Below the pieces are notes generated by a model. The model did no database searches and was not told the origin of the DNA. It saw only the letters and a program-made list of their open reading frames with translations. From assembly GCA_016777395.1 (NCBI GenBank), contig JADHRO010000040.1, forward strand, positions 1 through 11,893: a stretch of 11,893 nucleotides of DNA, read 5' to 3'. The DNA comes from Chitinophagales bacterium. GTDB lineage: Bacteria; Bacteroidota; Bacteroidia; Chitinophagales; UBA8649. Positions 1 to 6,561 of the stretch are shown here, piece by piece (within the stretch, counting starts at the first letter, position 1; each line of letters starts with the position of its first letter). The position numbers and the translations under genes were made by a program.

Positions 1-650
1 AATCGACCACCGAGAACCACGACTAAGAATAAAGTTGCAAACGAACCACCAGCGAGTTGTTTCTTTTTATAAAGGAACCAAAACACAGCAGAACAAGAAA
101 ACAACCATAAAGCTTCATACAATTGAATAGGATGTCTTGGCAATTTAGCTGGATCTGATAAAGGGAAAATAACTGCCCATGAGACTTCGGTAACCTTGCC
201 ATACAACTCACTATTAATAAAATTGCCAATTCGAACCAGTCCACCTAAAAGCGGCATACCAAGTGCCGTGCGGTCTACTAGCCAAATAAAAGTAAACTCC
301 TTATGTCTTTTAGAAAAAAGTAATAAAGCCAAAAGAACTCCAATCATAGCCCCGTGACTAGATAATCCGCCATTCATTACTTCCAGCATTAACATTGGGC
401 GTTCAACAAATGCATCAAAATGATAATATAGAATATCAAAAATACGTGCACCAAGCAATGCTCCAATGAAAACATATTGTATGTAAAGAGTGACCAGTTC
501 GGTATCTTTTTGTTCTCGCTTAAATACTTTCATGCCCATGAAGTAGGCAAGCAAAATAGACAAGGACCAGGTTAAACCATACCAACTTATCCGTAAAAAC
601 CCAAAATCAGCAGCTATTGGATCTGGACTCCAAACGAAGTATTCCTGCAT
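1..650 (-). CDS. lgt: Prolipoprotein diacylglyceryl transferase, 3' end cut by window edge
   Basis: Lgt moves a diacylglyceryl group from phosphatidylglycerol to the lipobox cysteine of prolipoproteins, the first step of lipoprotein maturation in the inner membrane. The 216 visible codons read without a stop from the ATG at 650. An N-terminal WYGL (residues 23-26) is followed by hydrophobic membrane segments, GARIFD (67-72), GGLSSHGAMIG (94-104), RIGNFINSELYG (140-151) and RHPIQLYE (172-179). By alignment from memory, H99, R140 and E148 correspond to E. coli H103, R143 and E151. The frame leaves the window at GGR, probably the start of the conserved C-terminal RF..E motif, so roughly 50 or more residues are missing. 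The start lies 5 bases after the eno stop, which suggests co-transcription with carA and eno. No Shine-Dalgarno sequence precedes it. The family call is secure. Confidence 0.95.
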   Translation of the reverse strand, partial: MQEYFVWSPDPIAADFGFLRISWYGLTWSLSILLAYFMGMKVFKREQKDTELVTLYIQYVFIGALLGARIFDILYYHFDAFVERPMLMLEVMNGGLSSHGAMIGVLLALLLFSKRHKEFTFIWLVDRTALGMPLLGGLVRIGNFINSELYGKVTEVSWAVIFPLSDPAKLPRHPIQLYEALWLFSCSAVFWFLYKKKQLAGGSFATLFLVVVLGGR

Positions 651-655
651 GAAAC

Positions 656-1945
656 TTATTTAATGAATCGGAAATTTTTCCCAGGATAGTATGCCATATC
701 TCCAAGCTCCTCTTCGATACGTAATAACTGATTATATTTTGCCATTCGATCCGTTCTGCTCGCAGAACCAGTTTTTATTTGACCAGTATTAAGTGCAACT
801 GCTAAATCAGCAATGGTTGTATCTTCAGTTTCACCTGAGCGATGACTCATCACAGAGGAATATTTATTTTTCGTAGCCAAATTAACCGCATTAATGGTTT
901 CTGTCAAGGTTCCAATTTGATTCACTTTTATCAAAATAGAGTTAGCGATATTATTTTCAATCCCAGTTTGTAATCTTTTGGTGTTGGTCACAAATAAGTC
1001 ATCCCCTACCAGTTGAATTTTATCTCCAACTTTTTCTGTCAAAGATTTCCATCCTGCCCAATCATCTTCATCCATGCCATCTTCTATAGAAATAATAGGG
1101 TACTTTTCGCACCAATCTGCCCAATATGAAGCCATTTCTTCGCTATTTAATTTTCGGCCATCAGATTTATGAAAATGATACACTTTTTCTTCTTTAATAT
1201 AAAATTCAGCTGCTGCTGCATCCATTGCAATCCACATATCTTCACCTGCTTTATATCCAGCTCTTTCAATCGCTAGTAGAACTGTTTCAATCGCTTCTTC
1301 GTTACTTTTGATGTTTGGAGCAAATCCTCCTTCATCACCAACATTTGTTGAGTATCCCTTTTCTTTAAGAACATTCTTAAGGTGATGGAATACCGATACG
1401 CCCATATGGAGAGCCTCAGTAAATGAATCAGCTCCAAAAGGCATTACCATAAACTCTTGAAAATCAATACTATTATCTGCATGAGAACCTCCATTGAGGA
1501 TATTCATCATAGGAACAGGCAATGTATTTGCACTTACACCTCCAATATATCTAAAAAGAGATTGATTGGAAGCCATTGCTGCTGCCTTAGCGCAAGCTAA
1601 TGAAACTGCTAAAATTGCATTTGCACCAAGTTTACTTTTATTTGGCGTACCGTCTGCATCAATCATTAACTGATCAATCAAATTCTGCTCAAAGACGTCC
1701 ACTCCTATAAGAAGATCGGCAATAACATCATGAATATTTGCTATGGCATTTTGAACACTTTTACCTAAGTAATAGCTCTTATCATTATCTCTTAATTCAA
1801 CGGCCTCATGTATTCCTGTTGAAGCACCGCTAGGAACGGCTGCTCTGCCGAAGAAGCCACCCTCGGTATATACATCTGCTTCGATAGTTGGATTGCCTCT
1901 TGAATCTAAAATTTGTCTTGCTTTTATATCTATAATGATACTCAT
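656..1945 (-). CDS. eno: Enolase (phosphopyruvate hydratase)
   Basis: Enolase converts 2-phosphoglycerate to phosphoenolpyruvate in the cytoplasm, in glycolysis and gluconeogenesis. The 429-residue length is normal for the family. The N-terminal domain begins with ARQILDSRGNPT (9-20) and carries the mobile loop AVPSGASTG (36-44). The barrel carries GDEGGFAPN (203-211) with the acid E205. The magnesium ligands are D242, E288 and D315. The catalytic lysine K340 sits in LIKVNQIGTLTET, and SHRSGETEDT (367-376) and K391 complete the site. All key residues are present, so the enzyme should be active. The position after D242 reads AAAAE, where many enolases have a serine before the glutamate, a mild variant. 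The gene starts 11 bases after the carA stop and ends 5 bases before lgt. No Shine-Dalgarno sequence is visible. Confidence 0.98.
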   Translation of the reverse strand: MSIIIDIKARQILDSRGNPTIEADVYTEGGFFGRAAVPSGASTGIHEAVELRDNDKSYYLGKSVQNAIANIHDVIADLLIGVDVFEQNLIDQLMIDADGTPNKSKLGANAILAVSLACAKAAAMASNQSLFRYIGGVSANTLPVPMMNILNGGSHADNSIDFQEFMVMPFGADSFTEALHMGVSVFHHLKNVLKEKGYSTNVGDEGGFAPNIKSNEEAIETVLLAIERAGYKAGEDMWIAMDAAAAEFYIKEEKVYHFHKSDGRKLNSEEMASYWADWCEKYPIISIEDGMDEDDWAGWKSLTEKVGDKIQLVGDDLFVTNTKRLQTGIENNIANSILIKVNQIGTLTETINAVNLATKNKYSSVMSHRSGETEDTTIADLAVALNTGQIKTGSASRTDRMAKYNQLLRIEEELGDMAYYPGKNFRFIK

Positions 1946-1956
1946 TCAATTAGTTT

Positions 1957-3048
1957 TTATTCGTTCATTAAATTTTCAAACTGTTCAAACAAATATCGAG
2001 AATCATGTGGTCCAGGGGACGACTCAGGATGATACTGAACAGAAAAAGCCTTTTTGTTTGTAATACGTATTCCTTCTACGGTTTGATCGTTCAAATTTAT
2101 GTGCGTAATTTCTACTTGCTCACTAGATTCAATATCTTTTCTATTAACTTCAAAACCATGATTTTGAGAGGTAATCTCACACTGCCCTGTTATTAGATTC
2201 TTAACGGGATGATTTAAACCACGATGGCCGTGGTGCATCTTATAGGTCGATACTCCATTAGCTAAAGCCAATATTTGATGGCCCAAGCAAATTCCAAATA
2301 GCGGCTTATCCGCTGCCATAATATCCTTCACAGTTTTTACTGCATAACCCGCAGCAGATGGGTCTCCAGGTCCATTTGACACAAAATAACCATCCGGATT
2401 AAAGGTACTCATTGTTTTAAAATCAGTTTTTGCTGGGAAAACTTTAATATAAAAATCACGCTCTTCTAGGCAATTCAATATATTTTGCTTAATTCCTAAA
2501 TCAAGTACAGCTACCCGATACTTCGCATCAATCTTACCAAGCGTATAGGCAACTTCTGTAGTCACTTTAGAAGCTAACTCCAAGCCATCCATATTTGGTG
2601 CTTTGGCTAACTCACTTTTGAGTTGATCGACTGTATCCAAATCTGAAGAAATAATGCAATTCATAGCTCCCTTACTTCGAACTTGTGTAACCAATGCACG
2701 GGTGTCAATATCTGAAATACCCACGATATTGTTGTCTTCTAAAAAATCATTCAATGAGGTATTTGCCTGTAATCTAGAAAATTTACTAGAGAACTTCTTA
2801 CATATTAAACCGGAAATTTGAGCATGCTTAGATTCTTTATCTAAATCCATAGCACCATAATTACCAATATGTGGATTGGTCATTACTATCATTTGTCCAA
2901 AGTAGGAAGGATCGGTAAAAACCTCCTGATATCCAGTCATCCCAGTATTAAAACAGATCTCACCATAGGTAGTTCCTGTGCGTCCCAATGAATTTCCTTC
3001 AAAAAAAGTACCGTCCTCTAAGAGTAAATATGCTTTATTATTTTCCAT
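1957..3048 (-). CDS. carA: Carbamoyl-phosphate synthase small (glutaminase) subunit
   Basis: CarA hydrolyses glutamine and channels ammonia to CarB, which makes carbamoyl phosphate for pyrimidine and arginine synthesis. The 363-residue length is slightly below E. coli CarA (about 382). The N-terminal CPSase small-chain domain (about 1-140) includes GxTGYQEVFTDPSY (36-49, with M at the second position) and DIDTRALV (113-120). A class I glutamine amidotransferase domain begins near 175. It contains SNGPGDP (224-230), the nucleophile C254 in GICLGHQ (252-258), and the catalytic pair H340 and E342 in YHPESSPGPHD. The triad is intact. The partner carB is not in the window, and the next gene, 11 bases on, is eno. 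This is the first gene after the rplQ terminator, so it probably has its own promoter or depends on read-through. No pyrimidine-responsive attenuator is recognisable upstream. Confidence 0.97.
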   Translation of the reverse strand: MENNKAYLLLEDGTFFEGNSLGRTGTTYGEICFNTGMTGYQEVFTDPSYFGQMIVMTNPHIGNYGAMDLDKESKHAQISGLICKKFSSKFSRLQANTSLNDFLEDNNIVGISDIDTRALVTQVRSKGAMNCIISSDLDTVDQLKSELAKAPNMDGLELASKVTTEVAYTLGKIDAKYRVAVLDLGIKQNILNCLEERDFYIKVFPAKTDFKTMSTFNPDGYFVSNGPGDPSAAGYAVKTVKDIMAADKPLFGICLGHQILALANGVSTYKMHHGHRGLNHPVKNLITGQCEITSQNHGFEVNRKDIESSEQVEITHINLNDQTVEGIRITNKKAFSVQYHPESSPGPHDSRYLFEQFENLMNE

Positions 3049-3064
3049 GCTTTATAGATTGTGG

Positions 3065-3072
3065 CGAAATTA
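3065..3072 (-). promoter_or_regulatory. Possible -7 element of a carA promoter
   Basis: On the minus strand this reads TAATTTCG, one mismatch from the Bacteroidota sigma-ABfr -7 consensus TAnnTTTG. It lies 16 bases before the carA ATG, in the only sizeable gap between genes and just downstream of the rplQ terminator. A TTG at the expected -33 spacing is not present; the nearest clear one is 32 bases upstream, which is too far. The call rests on position and a single partial motif, so it is weak. Confidence 0.35.
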
Positions 3073-3115
3073 ATGCAATTATTATTTGTTTTAAAAAATC
3101 TTATCAAGAGGATAT

Positions 3116-3151
3116 AAACAAAAAAGGGATAAACTTTCGTTTATCCCTTTT
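3116..3151 (-). terminator. Rho-independent terminator after rplQ
   Basis: A perfect 13-bp inverted repeat (AAAAGGGATAAAC at 3122-3134 and its complement at 3139-3151) encloses a 4-base loop. Read on the minus strand, the loop is GAAA closed by a C-G pair, a GNRA-type tetraloop. It is followed by six T residues, one G and three more T. The structure begins 20 bases after the rplQ TAG stop, as expected for the end of the ribosomal protein operon. The stem has only four G-C pairs in 13, but the tetraloop and U-tract make a factor-independent terminator the best reading. On the plus strand the trailing T-run is short and no gene points that way. Confidence 0.88.
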
Positions 3152-3171
3152 GAATAATTTATTTCTGCATG

Positions 3172-3732
3172 CTACTCTGCTTTGGCTTGGTCTTCGCTAG
3201 AAGTTTCTTCTGCCTTGTTCTCTGCAGGAGATTCATCCATCACATCTTCGACAGTTTCCACAACATCCGTTGCTTCAACAGTTACAGCAGTTGTTTTCTT
3301 TTTACCCCCTCTTCTACTTTTCTTTTTAGCAGGTTTGCTTTCAGAAGACTGCGTGTATATATCATTGAAGTCTACAAATTCAATCATTGCCATCTCGGCA
3401 TTATCACCGGCTCTATGATTCGTTTTGATAATTCTTAAATAGCCACCTGGACGATCTCCAACTTTAGGAGCAATTACATCAAACAATTCTTTCGATGCTT
3501 CTTTACCTAAACTGTTACTACCTAAGTAACGGTATACTGTTCTTCTGTTATGTGTATCGTTTATTTTAGCTTTAGTAACAACAGGCTCAAGATACACTCT
3601 AAGTGCTTTTGCCTTTGCAACAGTCGTAAAAATCCTCTTGTTTAAGATAAGAGATGAAGACATATTCTCAAACATTGCCTTTCTATGCGCTGTTTTTCTA
3701 CTTAACTTATTTATTTTATTTGCGTGTCTCAT
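3172..3732 (-). CDS. rplQ: 50S ribosomal protein L17 (bL17) with long C-terminal tail
   Basis: L17 is a large-subunit protein that lies near the peptide exit tunnel opening on 23S rRNA. The conserved core runs from MRHANKINKLSRKTAHRKA (1-19) through NKRIFTT (31-37), GDRPGGYLRI (92-101) and GDNAEMAMIEFVD (109-121). E. coli L17 is 127 residues, whereas this protein has 186. The extra part (about 123-186) is low in complexity: a basic patch (K/R at 133-146) followed by an acidic, Glu/Asp/Ala/Thr-rich stretch to the end. Bacteroidota L17 proteins commonly carry such extensions. It is the last gene of the alpha segment, 29 bases after rpoA, and ends in TAG just before a hairpin terminator. The leader holds only a weak GAAG. 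Confidence 0.97.
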   Translation of the reverse strand: MRHANKINKLSRKTAHRKAMFENMSSSLILNKRIFTTVAKAKALRVYLEPVVTKAKINDTHNRRTVYRYLGSNSLGKEASKELFDVIAPKVGDRPGGYLRIIKTNHRAGDNAEMAMIEFVDFNDIYTQSSESKPAKKKSRRGGKKKTTAVTVEATDVVETVEDVMDESPAENKAEETSSEDQAKAE

Positions 3733-3761
3733 TACTTCAAATGTCTATCTTAATTAATCTA

Positions 3762-4757
3762 TTAATTCTCGTCTAATTGATATTTTGAAATATCCATTCC
3801 AAAACTTAGGCCTTTATCAATCAGCATAGCCTCAATCTCAACTAGTGATTTCTTCCCGAAGTTTCTGAACTTCAATAAATCATTCGTATTGAACTTAACC
3901 AATTCTTCTAGGCCATTAATTTTAGCTGCTTTTAAGCAATTGTATGCTCTTACTGATAAATCCAAATCCTCAAGATTTGTTTTCAAAAGTTTTCTAATTT
4001 GCAATACATGCTCATCTACAATATCATCCACCTTATTCTCTGAGGTATCAAAAGTGATATTCTCATCTGAAATCAACATTAAGTGCTGAATCAAAATACG
4101 AGCTGCTTCTTTAACGGCTTCTTCCGGATGGATGGTTCCGTCAGTCGTTACATCAAGCATTAACTTCTCATAATCTGTTCTTTGCTCAACCCTTGTATTT
4201 TCTATGTTGTATTTCACATTCTTGATCGGAGTGAAAACTGCATCTACGGGAATAAACCCAACTGCAGTTTCGGCAAAATCATGCTCTTCCGCAGGAACAT
4301 ACCCTTTACCTCTTTGAATCGTAATCTCTAATTCTAAGGTCACCACTGGCTCTATGTTACAAATCACTAAGTCAGGGTTCATTACACGGTAAACATTAGT
4401 GTGCTTTTCGATATCGCCTGCTGTGAAAGTCTCTTTGTCCTTAATGGTAATAAAAATTTTATCAGAAGCATTTTCATCATCCATTATTTTCTTCAGACGA
4501 ACCTGCTTAAGATTTAAAATAATCTCTGTAATATCTTCTAATACGCCTCTAATCGTAGAAAACTCATGGTCAACACCACTCACTTTTACTCCTACAATAG
4601 CTGTACCTTCCAAAGATGATAACAATACTCTTCTTAAGGCATTACCCACTGTTACGCCAAAACCTTGCTCTAAAGGTTTGAATTCGAAAGTACCTTCAAA
4701 GTCGTTTGCTTTTTGAAGAACAATTTTATCGGGTTTTTGAAATGTTAATAATCCCAT
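3762..4757 (-). CDS. rpoA: DNA-directed RNA polymerase subunit alpha
   Basis: Alpha dimerises to start RNA polymerase assembly and contacts upstream promoter DNA and activators. The length of 331 residues matches the family (E. coli 329). The N-terminal domain (about 1-235) has the assembly motif VGNALRRVLLSS (37-48), GVLEDITEIILNLK (71-84) and the RGKGYVPA segment (149-156). A linker (about 236-252) leads to the C-terminal domain. This domain has R270 and N273 in LSVRAYNCLK, and N299, G301 and K303 in RNFGKKSL; these align with the E. coli DNA-contact residues R265, N268, N294, G296 and K298. The protein therefore appears fully functional, including UP-element contacts. It lies 20 bases after rpsD and 29 bases before rplQ. 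A weak Shine-Dalgarno-like AAAGGA sits 6 bases before the start. Confidence 0.98.
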   Translation of the reverse strand: MGLLTFQKPDKIVLQKANDFEGTFEFKPLEQGFGVTVGNALRRVLLSSLEGTAIVGVKVSGVDHEFSTIRGVLEDITEIILNLKQVRLKKIMDDENASDKIFITIKDKETFTAGDIEKHTNVYRVMNPDLVICNIEPVVTLELEITIQRGKGYVPAEEHDFAETAVGFIPVDAVFTPIKNVKYNIENTRVEQRTDYEKLMLDVTTDGTIHPEEAVKEAARILIQHLMLISDENITFDTSENKVDDIVDEHVLQIRKLLKTNLEDLDLSVRAYNCLKAAKINGLEELVKFNTNDLLKFRNFGKKSLVEIEAMLIDKGLSFGMDISKYQLDEN

Positions 4758-4763
4758 TTAGTT

Positions 4764-4769
4764 TCCTTT
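4764..4769 (-). promoter_or_regulatory. Weak Shine-Dalgarno-like site before rpoA
   Basis: The minus strand reads AAAGGA, six bases from the rpoA ATG, inside an A-rich leader that includes a run of eight A residues. It could pair with the UCCUUU part of a Bacteroidota 16S 3' end. Because the leader is A-rich anyway, the match may be incidental. Confidence 0.4.
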
Positions 4770-4777
4770 TTTTTATA

Positions 4778-5383
4778 TTATTTAGAATATAATTCTACAA
4801 TTAACTGCTCATTGATATTTTCTGGAATATCCTCTCTAGCGGGTAATTCTAGTAATTTACCTTTCATTACTTTAGTATCAAATTGTATCCAGGCGAAGTC
4901 ATTGTTTGATCCGGCAATAGCTTCTTGGATAGGATCCATAGACTTAGAACGTTCTCGAACTTCCACCTCGTCTCCAGGACGAACCTGAAACGATGGAATA
5001 TTAACAATATCTCCATTTACTAAAATGTGCTTGTGACCAACAAATTGTCTGGCCTGCGTTCTTGTTTTAGCAATTCCCATTCTATAAACAACATTGTCCA
5101 ATCTAGATTCCAATGCTTGCAACAAGTTTTCACCTGTAACACCTTCTTTTCTAGAAGCCTTTTTAAAGGTATTTCTAAACTGACGCTCCAAAAGACCGTA
5201 AGTATATTTTGCTTTTTGCTTTTCTTTCAACTGCACACCGTAGTCAGAAACAGATTTTCTTCTTTTCGAAGACCCGTGCTGACCTGGAGAATATTTTCTT
5301 CTATCGAAATACTTATCATCTCCGTAAATTGCTTCACCGAATTTTCTAGCGATTTTGGTCTTTGGACCGATATATCTTGCCAT
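4778..5383 (-). CDS. rpsD: 30S ribosomal protein S4 (uS4)
   Basis: S4 is a primary 16S rRNA-binding protein that nucleates the 30S body; in many bacteria it also represses the alpha operon. The 201-residue length fits the family (E. coli 206). The N-terminal domain shows MARYIGPKTKIARKFGE (1-17) and YSPGQHG (31-37). The S4 RNA-binding fold follows (about 92-150), with SRLDNVVYRMG (93-103), ARQFVGHKHILVNG (111-124) and RPGDEVEVRERSK (135-147). The protein contains no cysteine, so it is the zinc-free form of S4. It lies between rpsK (24-base gap) and rpoA (20-base gap), the standard alpha-operon order. I could not recognise an S4 autoregulatory pseudoknot near rpsM. No Shine-Dalgarno sequence precedes the ATG. 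Confidence 0.98.
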   Translation of the reverse strand: MARYIGPKTKIARKFGEAIYGDDKYFDRRKYSPGQHGSSKRRKSVSDYGVQLKEKQKAKYTYGLLERQFRNTFKKASRKEGVTGENLLQALESRLDNVVYRMGIAKTRTQARQFVGHKHILVNGDIVNIPSFQVRPGDEVEVRERSKSMDPIQEAIAGSNNDFAWIQFDTKVMKGKLLELPAREDIPENINEQLIVELYSK

Positions 5384-5407
5384 GGTTCTAAACTTGAATA
5401 TTATTTA

Positions 5408-5803
5408 TTAAACTCTTCTTCTTTTTGGAGGACGACAACCGTTATGAGGGATTGGCGTAACATCTTTAATTGTTGTAACCTCAATGCCGCTGCTATAAAC
5501 TGTTCTGATAGCAGACTCTCTTCCCGATCCAGGACCTTTCACATACACTTCAACTCTTCTAAGTCCAGCATCATGAGCAACTTTCGCAGCATCAGTAACC
5601 GCAATCTGTGCAGCATAGGGAGTATTCTTTTTGGAACCTCTAAAACCTGCTTTACCTGCAGATCCCCATGAAATCGTTTGTCCCTGGTTATTTGTGAAAG
5701 TAATAATGATGTTATTGAAAGTAGCTTTAATAAAAACCTTACCCTCAGCATCAACTTTTACAACTCTTTTTTTAGCTTTTGCCGCTTTTTTTTGTGTAGC
5801 CAT
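5408..5803 (-). CDS. rpsK: 30S ribosomal protein S11 (uS11)
   Basis: S11 sits on the platform of the 30S subunit, near the mRNA exit and the 3' end of 16S rRNA. The 131-residue protein (E. coli 129) has a lysine-rich N-terminus (4-17) and ATFNNIIITFTNN (27-39). These are followed by SAGKAGFRGSKK (48-59), VKGPGSGRESAIR (88-100) and the C-terminal signature DVTPIPHNGCRPPKRRRV (114-131). All conserved blocks are present. It follows rpsM by 21 bases and precedes rpsD by 24. Its leader is unusual for the window: it carries a full AAAGGAG Shine-Dalgarno sequence nine bases before the ATG, which supports the start and suggests different translational control from its neighbours. Confidence 0.98.
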   Translation of the reverse strand: MATQKKAAKAKKRVVKVDAEGKVFIKATFNNIIITFTNNQGQTISWGSAGKAGFRGSKKNTPYAAQIAVTDAAKVAHDAGLRRVEVYVKGPGSGRESAIRTVYSSGIEVTTIKDVTPIPHNGCRPPKRRRV

Positions 5804-5812
5804 AATTCAGTG

Positions 5813-5819
5813 CTCCTTT
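5813..5819 (-). promoter_or_regulatory. Strong Shine-Dalgarno sequence before rpsK
   Basis: The minus strand reads AAAGGAG, with nine bases between its last G and the rpsK ATG. It matches the CUCCUUU of a Bacteroidota-type 16S 3' end over seven positions. It lies wholly in the 21-base rpsM-rpsK gap, so coding constraint does not explain it. None of the other internal gene starts in the window has a comparable site; only rpoA has a weaker one. Confidence 0.8.
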
Positions 5820-5824
5820 AATTA

Positions 5825-6202
5825 TTATTTAGTTGCTTTCTTTTTGTTAGCAACAGTTTTTCTCTTTCCTTTTCTCGTTCTTGAGTTATTCTTAGTACGT
5901 TGTCCTCTTAGAGGCAAACCTTTACGATGACGAATACCTCTATAGCATCCGATGTCTTGCAAACGTTTAATACTTAGCTGCACTTCTGAACGCAACTCAC
6001 CTTCAACCTTTATATTGTCACCAATATACTTGTTGAGTTCTGCGACTTCATCATCAGTCCACTCTTCAACTTTCTTGTTTTCATCAATTTTTAGCGTTGC
6101 TAAAATTTCTGATGCTCTTGTTCTTCCGACTCCAAAAATATACGTTAAGCTAACTAAGCCTCGCTTGTTTCTTGGTAAATCTGTTCCTGCTATTCTTGCC
6201 AT
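5825..6202 (-). CDS. rpsM: 30S ribosomal protein S13 (uS13)
   Basis: S13 lies in the 30S head, contacts the P-site tRNA through its C-terminal tail and forms a bridge to the 50S subunit. The 125-residue length is usual (E. coli 118). The sequence opens with MARIAGTDLPRNKR (1-14), followed by YIFGVGRTRA (21-30), a typical helix-two-turn-helix start. It ends with the signature GCYRGIRHRKGLPLRGQRT (85-103) and a Lys/Arg-rich tail (110-125). It is the first gene of the alpha segment, 10 bases after rpmJ. An AAGGAT lies 12 bases before the ATG, too far to be a convincing Shine-Dalgarno sequence, and it overlaps the rpmJ stop region. Confidence 0.98.
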   Translation of the reverse strand: MARIAGTDLPRNKRGLVSLTYIFGVGRTRASEILATLKIDENKKVEEWTDDEVAELNKYIGDNIKVEGELRSEVQLSIKRLQDIGCYRGIRHRKGLPLRGQRTKNNSRTRKGKRKTVANKKKATK

Positions 6203-6212
6203 TACTAAAAAT

Positions 6213-6329
6213 TTATCCTTGTCTTTGTTTAAATCTTGGATTCTTCTTGTTGATGATATATAGACGTCCTTTCCTACGCACTACCTTGCAATCAACGCTT
6301 CGCTTCTTTATAGATGCTCTAACTTTCAT
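6213..6329 (-). CDS. rpmJ: 50S ribosomal protein L36 (bL36), zinc-free form
   Basis: This 38-codon gene encodes L36, the smallest bacterial ribosomal protein, which binds domains II and V of 23S rRNA. The ATG at 6329 gives MKVRASIKKRSVDCK at the start and PRFKQRQG at the end, the family's conserved termini. The classic L36 zinc ribbon uses C11, C14, C27 and a histidine near 33. Here these positions are S11, C14, N27 and F33, so only one ligand remains and zinc binding is not expected. This C-minus type is common in Bacteroidota. The gene lies between infA (6-base gap) and rpsM (10-base gap), its usual place. No Shine-Dalgarno sequence is visible. Confidence 0.97.
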   Translation of the reverse strand: MKVRASIKKRSVDCKVVRRKGRLYIINKKNPRFKQRQG

Positions 6330-6335
6330 AATACT

Positions 6336-6554
6336 CTATTTATATCTATACGTTATTCTTCCTTTGTCCAAATCATATGGAGACATTTCCACAGCAACCT
6401 TGTCACCTGGTAAAATCTTAATGTAATGCATTCTCATCTTTCCACTGATGTGCGCTACAATCTCATGACCGTTTTCTAGTTTCACCCTAAACATCGCATT
6501 GGACAATGCTTCTGTTATGATGCCATCTAGTTTTATTAAATCTTGTTTTGCCAT
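6336..6554 (-). CDS. infA: Translation initiation factor IF-1
   Basis: IF-1 occupies the 30S A site during initiation and helps IF-2 and IF-3 choose the initiator tRNA. The 72-residue length is exactly that of the family. The whole protein is a single S1-type OB fold. MAKQDLIKLDGIITEALSN opens it, FRVKLENGHEIVAHISGKMR (22-41) forms the core, and ILPGDKVAVEMSPYDLDKGR (47-66) with ITYRYK closes it. The gene follows map by 7 bases and precedes rpmJ by 6. This map-infA-rpmJ order is conserved across many bacteria and links methionine removal to the initiation machinery. It ends in TAG and has an A-rich leader without a Shine-Dalgarno sequence. Confidence 0.98.
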   Translation of the reverse strand: MAKQDLIKLDGIITEALSNAMFRVKLENGHEIVAHISGKMRMHYIKILPGDKVAVEMSPYDLDKGRITYRYK

Positions 6555-6561
6555 ATTTTAT

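Noticed and set aside
23..244. Minus-strand open frame of 73 codons near the left edge
   Set aside because: It is out of frame within lgt, whose catalytic motifs are intact in the proper frame.
3049..3121. Pyrimidine-responsive attenuator or riboswitch before carA
   Set aside because: Apart from the rplQ terminator I found no alternative hairpin, leader peptide or conserved aptamer-like structure in this short stretch.
3169..3438. Plus-strand open frames opposite rplQ
   Set aside because: They mirror the low-complexity L17 tail on the other strand, and I see no promoter or leader on the plus strand.
5027..5671. Long plus-strand open frame (214 codons) over rpsD and rpsK
   Set aside because: It lies opposite two clearly conserved ribosomal protein genes, has a Ser/Phe/Cys-rich composition typical of antisense reading, and resembles no known family.
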